Notes: generated by a model not told the origin, from the letters alone. A stretch of DNA of 64,000 bases from Pseudodesulfovibrio cashew (GCF_009762795.1 NZ_CP046400.1:907501-971500), one strand, 5' to 3'; shown: positions 35,101 through 45,844, counted from the first letter of the stretch. A program made the numbers and translations.

Positions 35101-37638
35101 ATGAAAATTTCAGTAAAAGTTAAAATGGCCGTTCTCGCGGTAGGCATAGTGATCTTTCTATCGATAATGGGTGGTGTCACGCTTTACGGAGGCAGGTCCG
35201 TCCGGCAAAGCACCAACATCACGGAGAGCCAGGTAGCTAAATTCAACCTGGTCCGCGCCATCAAGCTCAAGCAGACCGAGCTCATGCTCGCGGGCATGAA
35301 TGCCATGGTCGACAGGGATGAAGGAGCGGTTTCCGAAAACCGCATGGCGATTATCGAAGACGCCTCGGCTTTTCTGGTGGACAGGTGCGAACAACTTCAG
35401 CAGGCGGTCGAGGAAGGACAAGCGAGACAGGAGGCCGTAGCCGTGACCGAGGTCATGCAGCGCATGACTCGAAAGATAAAAGAGGACATGCCCCGGCTCA
35501 TCAAAGAAAACGCCGCCCGGAAGAAGGCCGTCGAGGACGAATTCGTAGACTTGGATACCCGCTCCAACCGCTTGGGCTTTCTGGTGAAAAACAAGCTCAA
35601 GACCCTGCTCAACGTGTTCCACTACCGCAAGGACGAAGTCGGAGAGGAGGCCATCTCGGGAATGCGTCTCTCCCTGGACAGGCTTCGGCTGACTCTTCTG
35701 GAGGCCTTTCTGGACCGCGACAAGGGAAAGCTTTCCGACAAGCATACGGCAATCATCAAGATGGAGACCGACTCGCTCGGAAAAGCGGTCGAATCATTTA
35801 CGATAGCGGACGCATCCGCCCGTGAAAAGAATCTGCTTGAAGCCCTCAACAAGGCCGTCACGGAACTGGTGACGCTGGCCCGCCAGGAGCTGCCCGCTCT
35901 CGTCGCCAAAGGGGCCGCCGAAAAGGCGAGCATGCAGGCCGCCTTCGATGAATTCAACGGCGGGGTGAAGGGGGATGCAGACCGCATCAACGGACAGCTG
36001 CAAGCCATCCTCGAGGCCTTCGAGGCCAAGACCAGGCAGGCCAACATCGACCTCCACGCGGCCCTGGACCGGACGGAAACCTGGAGCCTTGCGGCCTTCC
36101 TGGCCGCCATGGTCACGCTCCTCCCCCTGCTGGCTTACGTCACCATCTCCATCGTCAGGCCGCTGGGCAAGGCCGTAGCCTATTCCCGCGGCATCGCCAA
36201 AGGCGACTTCGGCATGAAGCTCGACGTCCGTCAGCAGGACGAGATCGGCGAACTCTGCTCCGCCATGACCGGCATTACCGGGGTGCTGCAGGACATCGCG
36301 GGCCGAATCAGGGCGACAAGCAACAGCGTGCTCAAGGGCGATCTTCGCGTCACGGTTCCCACGGAAGGGCTGGAAGGCGAATTCAGGAATCTGGCGGAGA
36401 GCACCAACCAGTGCACCGGCTCCTATCTGCACTACATGGATGCCATGCCCCTGCCCTTGATGGCCATCAACAACGATTACGAAATCATCTACTTCAACAA
36501 GGCTGCGAGCGACCTCGCCGGGTTCGACAAACCGGAGGATTATTATCGAAAGGTCAAATGCCGGGAAGTGTTCAAGACAGCGGACTGCAACACGGCGAAC
36601 TGCGCCTGCACTCGCGCCATGGCCGAACTCAGGGCGGTGACCGCAGAGACCGACGCGCATCCCGGCGGGGCGGACATGGAGATCAAGTACGTCGGCATCC
36701 CCATCCGCGACGAGGATGGCACCGCCTGCGGCGCTTTTGAAATCATCATGGATCAGACCGACATCATCCGGATGCAGCGCCAGATGGACGACCTGGCCGA
36801 GCGGGCCTCCGCCATCTCGGCCAAGCTGGCAGAATCCTCCAGGGAGCTGAACTCCCGGATCGACCAGGCCAACCATGGCGCGGAAATCCAGAGCGGCCGG
36901 GCCATGGAGACGGCCACGGCCATGGAACAGATGAACGCCACGGTCCTGGAAGTGGCGAGCAGCGCGTCCCAGGCCGCCCAGAACGCAAGCCAGACCATGG
37001 ACAAGGCCATGGAAGGCAGCGAAGGCACCGGGAAAGTGGTCGCCGCCATCGGACGGCTCCATGCCCAGACTCAGATCCTGAAGGAGGACATGGTCACCCT
37101 GGGCCGGGAGGCCGAGGCCATCGGCACGGTCATCGACGTCATCACCGACATCGCGGACCAGACCAACCTGCTGGCGCTCAACGCGGCCATCGAGGCAGCG
37201 CGGGCCGGAACCGCTGGCCGGGGCTTCGCCGTGGTCGCCGACGAGGTCAGAAAACTGGCGGAGAAGACCATGGGAGCCACCACCGAGGTCAACAAGGCCA
37301 TCGGCGCGGTTCAGGAATCCTGCTCGCGCAACGTCCGCTCCACCGATGCCGCGGCCCAGGCTGTTGACGAATCAACCGCCTTGGCCGGCGAGGCCGGGGA
37401 AACCCTCCGCCTGATCGTGGAATATGCCGGAGACTCCTCCTCGCAGATCCAGTCCATCGCCGCCGCCTCCGAGGAGCAGTCAGCCACGGCTGAGCAAATA
37501 TCCCAATCAACCGACGAGATGAGCCGCATCTCCCAGGAGACGGGCGAGACCATGCGCAAGGCCGCGGCAGTGGTCGCCGAGGTCGACGAGATGATCCAGT
37601 CCCTGGACGGGCTCATCAGCCAAATGGTCAAGCAATAG
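35101..37638 (+). CDS. Methyl-accepting chemotaxis protein with cysteine-cluster PAS domain
   Basis: 845 aa. TM1 (about 8-30), a large helical periplasmic sensor (about 31-325), TM2 (about 326-352), HAMP (to about 405), a PAS domain (about 445-560) and the MA signalling domain (about 565-845), with the hairpin tip [20 protein letters not shown]. The PAS domain holds [20 protein letters not shown] (about 485-504): five Cys, possibly a redox or metal site. The periplasmic part consists of two similar helical segments. I start at ATG 35101 ([12 protein letters not shown]), which places TM1 near the N-terminus; an in-frame ATG lies at 35062. CheD (20799) may modify it. Confidence 0.9.
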   Translation: MKISVKVKMAVLAVGIVIFLSIMGGVTLYGGRSVRQSTNITESQVAKFNLVRAIKLKQTELMLAGMNAMVDRDEGAVSENRMAIIEDASAFLVDRCEQLQQAVEEGQARQEAVAVTEVMQRMTRKIKEDMPRLIKENAARKKAVEDEFVDLDTRSNRLGFLVKNKLKTLLNVFHYRKDEVGEEAISGMRLSLDRLRLTLLEAFLDRDKGKLSDKHTAIIKMETDSLGKAVESFTIADASAREKNLLEALNKAVTELVTLARQELPALVAKGAAEKASMQAAFDEFNGGVKGDADRINGQLQAILEAFEAKTRQANIDLHAALDRTETWSLAAFLAAMVTLLPLLAYVTISIVRPLGKAVAYSRGIAKGDFGMKLDVRQQDEIGELCSAMTGITGVLQDIAGRIRATSNSVLKGDLRVTVPTEGLEGEFRNLAESTNQCTGSYLHYMDAMPLPLMAINNDYEIIYFNKAASDLAGFDKPEDYYRKVKCREVFKTADCNTANCACTRAMAELRAVTAETDAHPGGADMEIKYVGIPIRDEDGTACGAFEIIMDQTDIIRMQRQMDDLAERASAISAKLAESSRELNSRIDQANHGAEIQSGRAMETATAMEQMNATVLEVASSASQAAQNASQTMDKAMEGSEGTGKVVAAIGRLHAQTQILKEDMVTLGREAEAIGTVIDVITDIADQTNLLALNAAIEAARAGTAGRGFAVVADEVRKLAEKTMGATTEVNKAIGAVQESCSRNVRSTDAAAQAVDESTALAGEAGETLRLIVEYAGDSSSQIQSIAAASEEQSATAEQISQSTDEMSRISQETGETMRKAAAVVAEVDEMIQSLDGLISQMVKQ

Positions 37639-37708
37639 GCGGACACCGCCGGTGAATGTGGGCTCCCTACTTGTAAATAGCTCAACTTGCCGGTAATAGG
37701 GAAGAATC

Positions 37709-39142
<1,434 letters not shown>

Positions 39143-39146
39143 TCGC

Positions 39147-39205
39147 CCGCCAGGCGGCTTCCTTTTCTTTTCTCTCAATCGCCAGTACGGCAGGCTGCCT
39201 CACTC
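39147..39205. repeat. Direct repeat, left copy
   Basis: CCGCC, GGCGGCTTCCTTTTC (39153-39167), ATCGCCA (39178) and GCCTCACTC (39197) occur in the same order and almost the same spacing as at 39961-40021. It begins 5 bp after the activator stop. GGCGGCTTCC also occurs at 2169. Confidence 0.65.
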
Positions 39206-39267
39206 CAGCAGAGAGCCGGGTTTGGAGGCTGCGCCCCCAAAAGCCCTCCATGCCCTGCCAGGCGGGC

Positions 39268-39299
39268 CTACTTTCTTTGGCGGCGCCCAAAGAAAGTAG
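39268..39299. repeat. 13-bp inverted repeat
   Basis: CTACTTTCTTTGG (39268-39280), a 6-base loop, and the exact complement (39287-39299). There is no T-run, so it is not a typical terminator. It could form a strong RNA hairpin or a REP-like DNA element. Confidence 0.6.
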
Positions 39300-39359
39300 C
39301 AAAGAAAGGTCGCTGTGAGCGTCATCCCCGCCCCCGGTGCTCTCGGGCGAGAATCTCAT

Positions 39360-39470
39360 CCAACCCGGTCGGCTCCGGACTTCGTTGAGTGAAACGCTCT
39401 GCCAGCCTTATTATTCGGAGGCCGTCCGACTCCGTGCGTATCGCGGCCAAAGAGCCGCCGACCGGGTTGG
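39360..39470. ncRNA. Possible structured RNA closed by a 14-bp inverted repeat
   Basis: CCAACCCGGTCGGC (39360-39373) pairs perfectly with 39457-39470 across 83 bases; inside, CGGAG...CTCCG can form a further stem. Such a long-range closing helix suggests a folded RNA or a repeat unit. I see no known riboswitch or small-RNA consensus. Confidence 0.3.
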
Positions 39471-39922
39471 TGAGCTTCTAGGTCCGTGAGCAAGGGGCTG
39501 ACTGCGGACCTCAGAAAAAGAAGTCGAAGCGCCGAATTGTTTTTTTCTGATTCATCACAGCGGGACAGCTCGACTTGATGGGCGATGACAAGTTGCCTTT
39601 ATCGCATAGCTGGGAACTAGCTCGATTTGATAGGCAAAGAAGAATTACCTCGTTTGGCAAGCTACCATTCATCCAGGCAGCGACCGGTCATCGAGCTCGG
39701 GGCTTAGAGCCGCTTGCACACGGCTGAAGTGCAGCCCGAAGCGCGCCTGCCCGGCAGGCTTTCGCTTTTCGGGCAGCGGAAGCCGTGTTAGCGGCTCTTG
39801 GCCACGAGATCGCGCTGCAGCACAAAAAGCGCGTCTTTTGCTTACTTTTGGACGCCCTGGCCCAGCGGTAGCCGTTGGCGAGTCTTCGAGCCTTACGGAT
39901 AGCGACAGCAGAGCAAAGTAAG

Positions 39923-39940
39923 TCGCCCCGGAAGGGGCGA
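39923..39940. repeat. Hairpin with GGAA loop
   Basis: TCGCCCC-GGAA-GGGGCGA, a perfect 7-bp stem with a GNRA-type tetraloop, 20 bp before the right copy of the direct repeat. Confidence 0.55.
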
Positions 39941-39960
39941 AACCCTTCACTCATCAACCG

Positions 39961-40021
39961 CCGCCTGAAAGGCGGCTTCCTTTTCTCTTTTCTTGATCGC
40001 CAAAGGCACACCGCCTCACTC
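39961..40021. repeat. Direct repeat, right copy
   Basis: Second copy of the repeat at 39147: CCGCC-TGAAA-GGCGG hairpin (39961-39975), then GGCGGCTTCCTTTTC (39971-39985), ATCGCCA (39996) and GCCTCACTC (40013). The copies are 818 bp apart and bound the gene-free interval. Confidence 0.65.
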
Positions 40022-40031
40022 GGCTAGCATC

Positions 40032-41159
40032 CTAAGCCTCAAGCTCGGCGGGAATGGCGTAAAGCACGGTCTCGTTCAGATAGTGATAATAGTGGCCCAG
40101 ATGAAAAACATACCCGTCCAGCATATCGGCCAAAAGTAGAGGAAGCCGGAATAGGTCTTCCTTCTTGTGATAGACGCACACGGCCAGCTGCGGCCGCGAG
40201 GCCGCGATGGTCTTTTTGGCCCCGGCCAGAGCGCGGGCTTCGGCACCCTCCACATCGAGACAGAGGTAATCCACCCGAGCCACCTTGTGCTCCGCCACAA
40301 ACTCGTCAACGGAGATGGTCTCGACCGTTCCGGTCACCTGTTCGGGCGAGGCGTCCGGCCTGAGGGTGGTGTAGCTCCCCTGCCCGGTCAGGGGTACGCT
40401 GGCCGAAGTGTTCCAGAGCCCCTTGCGGTGAATGCGGACCTTGCCGGACCGGACGAGGGCGTCCATGGTCGCGGGCTTGATGTGCGCCTCGCCCTGGGGC
40501 TCGAACCCGTGGATGGTCTCCAGGTTGGGGAAGGCTCGCAGAAAATTGAGACAGTCCGAGCCATCGAAGACCCCGGCGTGGAGCACGGTGTGCACGGGCT
40601 CGCGGACGACAAAATCAAGGTACTGGCCGGTCAAATGACCCAGGAGCGACTCCTTGACCTGGAGATAGTCCACGATGCGCGGATTGGTGGCGTCGATGTC
40701 CACCAACGGGGAGCCCTCGCGCCGGGCCTCCACCAGGAAGCGGAAGACGGCCTTGTCCCGGTCCGTGGCGAGCAGCCCCTCCACCGCATCCAGGCCACCC
40801 TTGTACCGGGCCAGGTCCGCTTCGGTGTAGACGTACTTGTGCCACAGACCCTGGGAGGCCACGCCCCAGGCGGCCTCGCCCGCCGCCTCAAGCCCCTTGG
40901 CGATGTCCCGCCACCAGGCCGAGGCGATGAGGATGAAATCGTATTGTCCTGCGAGGGTGCCCAGATTGTCCGACCGGACCACGGGCAGCCCGCCCGCCTC
41001 GCCTTCGGTGAAGGAATCGAGCAGGCAGGGCACAGTCACGTCGGGCCGGTCCTCCCTGATCCGCTCCAGCACGGCCATGGCCGCGTCGCCGCTGCCGTAG
41101 ACGACGACACGCCCGTTTTCGGGGAGCCTGTCCAGGGTGATGAAATCCGTCTCGGGCAT
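40032..41159 (-). CDS. FkbM family methyltransferase
   Basis: 375 aa. An N-terminal Rossmann-like part (about 12-110, GRVVVYGSGDAAMAVLERI) comes before the FkbM-type SAM domain (about 180-350): HTVLHAGVFDGSDCLNFLRA (SAM-binding loop), IHGFEPQGEAHIKPA, VETISVDEF and VDYLCLDVEGAEARALAGAK, the family hallmark. It methylates a hydroxyl, often on a sugar of a surface glycan. The N-terminal half resembles the nucleotide-binding part found in sugar-modifying proteins and is not essential for the fold. It follows the GT-radical SAM gene by 5 bp. Confidence 0.85.
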   Translation of the reverse strand: MPETDFITLDRLPENGRVVVYGSGDAAMAVLERIREDRPDVTVPCLLDSFTEGEAGGLPVVRSDNLGTLAGQYDFILIASAWWRDIAKGLEAAGEAAWGVASQGLWHKYVYTEADLARYKGGLDAVEGLLATDRDKAVFRFLVEARREGSPLVDIDATNPRIVDYLQVKESLLGHLTGQYLDFVVREPVHTVLHAGVFDGSDCLNFLRAFPNLETIHGFEPQGEAHIKPATMDALVRSGKVRIHRKGLWNTSASVPLTGQGSYTTLRPDASPEQVTGTVETISVDEFVAEHKVARVDYLCLDVEGAEARALAGAKKTIAASRPQLAVCVYHKKEDLFRLPLLLADMLDGYVFHLGHYYHYLNETVLYAIPAELEA

Positions 41160-41164
41160 GCCTT

Positions 41165-43276
41165 CTACCTCGGCGCGTCATGGTCGAGCACGCCCATGAC
41201 GGTTTCGCCCAGGCCGTCACACGGCGCGCACAGGCCGTAGTCCGGGCAGGTGTCCACGCAGATGTCCTCGGCCAGGGAACGGGAGAACAGGTTCTCCATG
41301 GGCCGGTCCGCGCGCATGAGCCGGGAGACGCACTGGTAGCGCGTACCCTCGGGGTCGAACAGGAAGATCTTGCGGCGGCACAGAGCGGTCCGGGGCTGGT
41401 CCTGGAGACAGCCGCCGAAATCCCGCTGGTCCACGTCCAGCTCGATGTCCACGCCGTTTTCACGGAAATAGGCCAGGTCCGCCTCCAGCAGGTGCTGGTT
41501 CTCGTGGGCGTCGATGGCATGCACGGTCAGGGAAAAGAGCGGGTTGGCCTGGATGGACCGGATGTTGGCCAGGAAGACCTCACGGTCCGGCTTCTGGTGG
41601 GCGTGCCAACTGACGAAGAAGCGGACCTCCCGGTTTACCTTGGCGAGCACCTCGCGCAAGTCGAAGCTCAGGTTGGTATAGATGGAGACCGCGATAAACG
41701 GATCGAGCCCGGTGAGGACCTTCTCCAGCCCCTTGTACAGGAACGGCTCTCCACCGGTGAAGACCACGTGCCGCTGCTCGCGGTTGAGGGCCTCGATCCA
41801 CTGCTCCGGCGGAGCAGGGGTGCGCCCGCGCTCCACATTGCGCGTCTTCTCGTTGACGCAGTACTCGCAGTGGAGGTTGCAGGCCAGGGTCAGGTAGATG
41901 CGCAACTTGCCGTCGAACCGGGCCGGGTTCTGGTAGGAGTCCACCAGCTCGCACCCCTTGGCGCGGGCCAGCTCGCCCACCACGCCGGGCCGGGCCGGAG
42001 CGTAGCGGAAAGCGCGCTGCAGGAATCCCTGGCGTGTCTCGCCGTAGATGCGGTTTTGCAGGCAGAGCGCCAGACCGTAGTTATCCTGAAACCGACTGAA
42101 CACATTGGGGTGATCGGCGTTGACCGCCTGTTCCTCGTAAAAATCGATGACCGGCTGCACCAGGGAGTCGGCGTACGCCTTCTCGTCCCGGTCGAGCTGC
42201 TTCTCCGCACTGGCAAGATATTCGGTCAGGGTGGCATGGGTGTTGTGATTGACGGCGGTGAAATCGAAGAGCCTGTCCACCCCGGCCAGCCCCTGGCAGG
42301 CGGCGAAGTGCTCGACCATGCGCGCCGCGTTCTCCCGATCCGAGCCCATGGCCCGGATGTGATCCACGGCGGCCCCGGACAATCCCTGCCACAGCACCGG
42401 GTCTCGATAGAGCCCTGCGATCCGCCCGGCGGCGGTGTCGATGTCGCCCACGTCCACCCGGTAGCCAGTCTCCCGGTCCAGGCAGTAGTCGCGCATGCCG
42501 CCGATGTCCGTACACACGGGCACCGCGCCGCAGGCCATGGCCTCCATGGGCGGGATGTGCAGCCCCTCCTGCTCGCTCATGGCCAACCAGACGTGGCAGC
42601 GGGTCATCATCTCCCTGAGGGCTTCCCGGCTGGGATAGGACAGGTAGCCCGCATCCTCGGGCAGGATGGCCGGACGTTCCGCCGCGCCGAAGATCTCCAG
42701 CTTGACGGGCACGTCCTTTCCCCGGACCGCCTCGACCACGGCCAGCAGGTCCGCAAACCGCTTGCGCGGCATGGTGTTGTAGAGCCCGCCGATGACCACG
42801 CCCTCGCCCAGGGGCGGCTTGTTGCCGGGGCGAAAGATATCGAAATCGATGCCGTAGGGGATGCGCGCCGCCTTCTTGGAGGCGTGGTTGCGGGCCGCGT
42901 CCACCAGATAACGGGCCACGGCGATGAGGTGCACGGGCTGCCGCCAGTTTCCGATGATCCCTTCGCTGGTGCCGGACCAGTTCTCGAAATCCTGCAGGTA
43001 GGCGAACTTGGCGCCCTTGGAGGGCGGCAGGTCGGCCAGCTTGCGGGCCATGGACCAGGAGCTGCAGATGACCGCGTCGCAGTCCGGCACCTCGCTGCCC
43101 CGGAGCTCCGGCGAGTAGACCCGTTCGGCCTTGACCTCGATCAGGTCGAAGCTGAAGGAGTGGGTGTAGGTCAGGAAGACCTCGTGCCCCATGTCGCAGA
43201 GCAGGTTCGCGTATTTGATGAGCTGAAGGCACCCCCCGCAATTGCGGTGGCCGTCGTTGAGAAAGTTGATGCGCAT
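41165..43276 (-). CDS. GT4 glycosyltransferase - radical SAM/SPASM-like fusion
   Basis: 703 aa. The N-terminal GT-B fold (about 1-340) has INFLNDGHRNCGGCLQLIKY, GVVIGGLYNTMPRKRFADLL and VWLAMSEQEGLHIPPMEAMA then CGAVPVCTDIGGM (family 4 donor site). After a helical linker with DRDEKAY, the C-terminal half is a radical SAM enzyme: YLTLACNLHCEYCVNE (the CxxxCxxC cluster motif, about 466-473), HVVFTGGEPFLYKG (GGE motif) and a final Cys-rich segment (CLQ...CRRK...YQC...CVDTCPDYGLCAPCDG) like an auxiliary SPASM cluster domain. I start at ATG 43276 with GAGG upstream. The fusion is unusual; it may modify the sugar or peptide its partner domain handles. Confidence 0.85.
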   Translation of the reverse strand: MRINFLNDGHRNCGGCLQLIKYANLLCDMGHEVFLTYTHSFSFDLIEVKAERVYSPELRGSEVPDCDAVICSSWSMARKLADLPPSKGAKFAYLQDFENWSGTSEGIIGNWRQPVHLIAVARYLVDAARNHASKKAARIPYGIDFDIFRPGNKPPLGEGVVIGGLYNTMPRKRFADLLAVVEAVRGKDVPVKLEIFGAAERPAILPEDAGYLSYPSREALREMMTRCHVWLAMSEQEGLHIPPMEAMACGAVPVCTDIGGMRDYCLDRETGYRVDVGDIDTAAGRIAGLYRDPVLWQGLSGAAVDHIRAMGSDRENAARMVEHFAACQGLAGVDRLFDFTAVNHNTHATLTEYLASAEKQLDRDEKAYADSLVQPVIDFYEEQAVNADHPNVFSRFQDNYGLALCLQNRIYGETRQGFLQRAFRYAPARPGVVGELARAKGCELVDSYQNPARFDGKLRIYLTLACNLHCEYCVNEKTRNVERGRTPAPPEQWIEALNREQRHVVFTGGEPFLYKGLEKVLTGLDPFIAVSIYTNLSFDLREVLAKVNREVRFFVSWHAHQKPDREVFLANIRSIQANPLFSLTVHAIDAHENQHLLEADLAYFRENGVDIELDVDQRDFGGCLQDQPRTALCRRKIFLFDPEGTRYQCVSRLMRADRPMENLFSRSLAEDICVDTCPDYGLCAPCDGLGETVMGVLDHDAPR

Positions 43277-43702
43277 GGATGAACCTCGGTTTCGGTCAGG
43301 GGCCAATGGCGCGCGGCGTGTCATGCCTATTCCAGGCATGACTTGACCAGGTACGTCCGCTGACATAATTTTGTTTGGTCACTGTATGATCAGTCGAACC
43401 AATACCATACTGTCACGCGGGAGCGCCAGCATGTCAATCCGGGCAACGCTCCGGGAACACCTCTCGGACATCGTCAATTTCCCGGCACAGGCCGGTCCGG
43501 AGGCAAGGGCAGTTTTTTCCGCCCGACAGGCGGGCAAGCAAGGATAATGCCGCGCAGCAGGCCCTGTGTACCGTAAAAACCGGCAAACATTCACCCCATA
43601 AACGATCTGGCATTTTTATTGCTTCTCTTCAGCCAACGGCGAAAACGGCAACCAGCCCCGCCGTGACAAGAACAACGATATGACAAGGAAGCCTTGGACG
43701 AT
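43277..43702. other. 426-bp divergent intergenic region
   Basis: It separates the minus-strand GT-radical SAM gene from the plus-strand oxidoreductase gene and must hold promoters for both. No good -35/-10 pair stands out. It contains the inverted repeat at 43320-43342. A frame on the minus strand (43379-43594) has no ribosome binding site or family motif and is rejected. Confidence 0.5.
43320..43342. promoter_or_regulatory. 9-bp inverted repeat upstream of the GT-radical SAM gene
   Basis: GTCATGCCT-ATTCC-AGGCATGAC, perfect arms, 44 bp before the start codon at 43276. It could be a repressor operator or a hairpin in the leader. No known regulator consensus is matched. Confidence 0.4.
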
Positions 43703-44689
43703 ATGATACAGATAGCACAATTAGGATGTGGGTACTGGGGACCGAACCTCCTGAGGAATCTCGACGCCAACGGCGACTGCAACGTCAAGTACGTCTGTGA
43801 CATGAACAAGAGCCGCCGGGACTATGTGGCCACCAACTTTCCCGGCACGACGCCCGTCGCCGACCCCGAGACCGTCTATGCCGACCCCGAGGTCGACGCC
43901 ATCGTTATCGCCACTCCGGTGGCCTTCCACTATGAACACGCCATACGGGCTCTGGAAGCGGGAAAGCACATCCTGGTGGAAAAGCCCATGGCCCGCACCG
44001 CGCAGGAAGTGGAAGCCATCAACGGGCTGGCCCGGGAAAAGGGGCTGGTGGCCATGGCCGGACATACCTTCCTCTACAACGCGGCGGTCCTCTACCTGAA
44101 GGAACTGATCGACTCCGGGCAACTGGGCAATATCCTCTATATTTCCAGCCAGCGTCTCAACCTGGGACGCATCCGCCAGGACGTGGACGCCTGGTGGAAC
44201 CTGGCTCCGCACGACATCAGCATCATCCAGTACCTGCTGGACGACCCCGAGCCGGAGAGCGTCACCCGGGTGGGCATGGACTTCAAGCAGCCCGGCATTG
44301 ACGACGTGGCCTTTGTCTCCATCACCTATCCCGGCAACGTCATGGCCAACATCCACGTGAGCTGGCTCGACCCCGAGAAGGTGCGCAAGATGACCGTGGT
44401 GGGCTCCAGAAAAATGGCCGTGTACGACGACATGTCCCCCAATAAGATCACCATTCTGGACAAGGGGATAGACCGGATAGAAAACGGCGAAATGGATTTC
44501 GACGACACCAACTTCTTCTCATTCAACCACCGCTCCGGCGACATTCTCATGCCCAAGATCGATTTCCAGGAGCCGCTCAAGACAGAGATCGGCCATTTCC
44601 TGGACTGCGTCGCGGGCAGGACCGCCTGCCACACCGACGGCGAACACGCGCTCAGGGTGGTGAAAATCCTGGAGATGGCAAGTGAGTAA
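43703..44689 (+). CDS. Gfo/Idh/MocA family sugar oxidoreductase
   Basis: 328 aa from ATG 43703 (MIQIAQLGCGYWGPNLLRNL); a TTG at 43694 with AAGGA close upstream is the other possible start. NAD-binding GCGYWG at the N-terminus, then HILVEKPMART (catalytic Lys) and an alpha/beta substrate domain with RQDVDAWWNLAPHDISIIQY. WbpB-type enzymes of this family oxidise C3 of a UDP-sugar so that a DegT aminotransferase can place an amino group there. The very next gene is such an aminotransferase, overlapping by 8 bp. Confidence 0.88.
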   Translation: MIQIAQLGCGYWGPNLLRNLDANGDCNVKYVCDMNKSRRDYVATNFPGTTPVADPETVYADPEVDAIVIATPVAFHYEHAIRALEAGKHILVEKPMARTAQEVEAINGLAREKGLVAMAGHTFLYNAAVLYLKELIDSGQLGNILYISSQRLNLGRIRQDVDAWWNLAPHDISIIQYLLDDPEPESVTRVGMDFKQPGIDDVAFVSITYPGNVMANIHVSWLDPEKVRKMTVVGSRKMAVYDDMSPNKITILDKGIDRIENGEMDFDDTNFFSFNHRSGDILMPKIDFQEPLKTEIGHFLDCVAGRTACHTDGEHALRVVKILEMASE

Positions 44690-45833
44690 CGATACGCAAC
44701 CTGAAATCATCCCGCTGGTCGACCTCAAGGCCCAGTACCGGAATATCAAGAACGAGGTCGACGCGGCCATGCTGAGCACCGCGGAGCGGGCCAGCTTTAT
44801 CAAGGGCCCGGATCACGAACCTTTTGCCGAGGAGTTCGCCTCCTTCTGCGGCGGCGGACACACGGCCCTGTGCGGCAACGGCACGGACGCCCTCTACCTC
44901 GCCCTGTACGAGACCGTGGGGCACGGTGACGGCTCCGAAGAGATCATCACCACCACCCACACCTTCATCGCCACGGCCGAGGCCATTGTCCGCGCCGGAT
45001 ACAAGCCGGTGTTCGTGGATATCGACCCGGCCTCCTACCTGCTTGACGTGGACCAGGTGGAGAAGGCCATCGGTCTGAAGACCAAGGCCATCATCCCGGT
45101 GCACCTCTACGGTCGCATGGCGCCCATGGACCGGCTCATGGCCGTGGCCGACAAGCACGGGCTGACCGTCATCGAGGACGCGGCCCAGGCCCATGGAGCC
45201 CTGTACAAGGGCAAAGGACCGGGCAAATGGGGCGCGGCCGCCTGCTTCAGCTTCTTCCCCGGCAAAAACCTCGGCGCCTACGGCGACGGAGGAGCCGTCT
45301 TCTCCGAGGACGAAACACTGGTGGAGCGCATCCGCTCCTTCGCCAATCATGGCCGCGACACCAAATATCTCCACGACCGGTACGGCGTGAACTCCCGGCT
45401 AGACGGCATGCAGGCCTCGGTGCTCCGGGCCAAGCTGCCCCACCTAGCCGGGTGGACCAGACAGCGCCAGAACGTGGCAGCCCTGTATGACGAGCTGTTG
45501 TCCGGCGTGGATGGCATTGTCTGCCCGGAAACGGACGCCGACACGAACCACGTCTATCACCTGTACGTGATCAGAGTGAACGATGCGGAAACACGGGAGC
45601 GTGTGCTGGAAGGACTCAAGTCCGAGGGAGTCATGGCCGGGATACATTATCCGGTGCCCCTGCATGAGCAGCCCGCGTTCGCCCACATGGCACATGCGCC
45701 TGAAGACTTCCCGGTGGCCCACGCCGCAGCGCAGCGGATCATTTCCTTACCGCTATACCCGGAGATATCGGAGGCGCAGGTCAGGCGGGTGGCCGAAACC
45801 CTGAAGCGTCTGGTGGCCAAAGTTCAGGCATAG
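44682..45833 (+). CDS. DegT/DnrJ/EryC1/StrS aminotransferase (WbpE-like)
   Basis: 383 aa, PLP-dependent. Motifs: IPLVDLKAQYRNIKNEVDAA, CGNGTDALYLAL, TTTHTFIATAEAIVRAGYKP, VIEDAAQAHGALYKG and FSFFPGKNLGAYGDGGAV (Schiff-base Lys). It is more like WbpE/QdtB-type 3-aminotransferases than the PglE-like gene at 25625. The start is GTG 44682 with GGAG 7 bases upstream, overlapping the oxidoreductase stop. The pair probably makes a 3-amino sugar nucleotide; the acetyltransferase that would finish the step is not adjacent. Confidence 0.9.
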   Translation: MSNDTQPEIIPLVDLKAQYRNIKNEVDAAMLSTAERASFIKGPDHEPFAEEFASFCGGGHTALCGNGTDALYLALYETVGHGDGSEEIITTTHTFIATAEAIVRAGYKPVFVDIDPASYLLDVDQVEKAIGLKTKAIIPVHLYGRMAPMDRLMAVADKHGLTVIEDAAQAHGALYKGKGPGKWGAAACFSFFPGKNLGAYGDGGAVFSEDETLVERIRSFANHGRDTKYLHDRYGVNSRLDGMQASVLRAKLPHLAGWTRQRQNVAALYDELLSGVDGIVCPETDADTNHVYHLYVIRVNDAETRERVLEGLKSEGVMAGIHYPVPLHEQPAFAHMAHAPEDFPVAHAAAQRIISLPLYPEISEAQVRRVAETLKRLVAKVQA

Positions 45834-45844
45834 CCCGGTCCCAC

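Larger units (their letters stand above)
39143..40031. other. Gene-free, repeat-rich 0.9-kb interval
   Basis: Between the convergent activator and FkbM genes. Open frames occur on both strands but none has family motifs, a ribosome binding site or consistent codon use, so I call no gene. It contains an imperfect direct repeat at its two ends, several strong stem-loops, a long-range inverted repeat (39360-39470), and the palindrome GCCTGCC-C-GGCAGGC (39745-39759). A 26-base motif (GGCGCCCAAAGAAAGTAGCA and onward at 39282) has an inverted near-copy at 39831-39856. Segment 39530-39665 is AT-richer than its surroundings. Confidence 0.6.

Noticed and set aside
39268..39299. Rho-independent terminator for the sigma-54 activator
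   Set aside because: The stem is perfect but there is no T-run and it lies 126 bp after the stop; kept only as an inverted repeat.
39669..40011. Overlapping minus-strand open frames (93 and 107 codons)
   Set aside because: They lie in the repeat-rich island, overlap each other in two frames, are rich in Arg/Ala/Ser and contain the hairpins; similar spurious frames arise from GC-rich repeats.
39143..40031. CRISPR array
   Set aside because: The repeats are two imperfect direct copies 818 bp apart and scattered hairpins, not regularly spaced short repeats with unique spacers; no cas gene is present.
41180..43282. 700-codon plus-strand open frame
   Set aside because: Complete antisense of the GT-radical SAM gene, whose catalytic motifs are clear on the minus strand.
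43379..43594. 71-codon minus-strand open frame in the divergent gap
   Set aside because: No ribosome binding site, no motif and composition unlike the coding regions.
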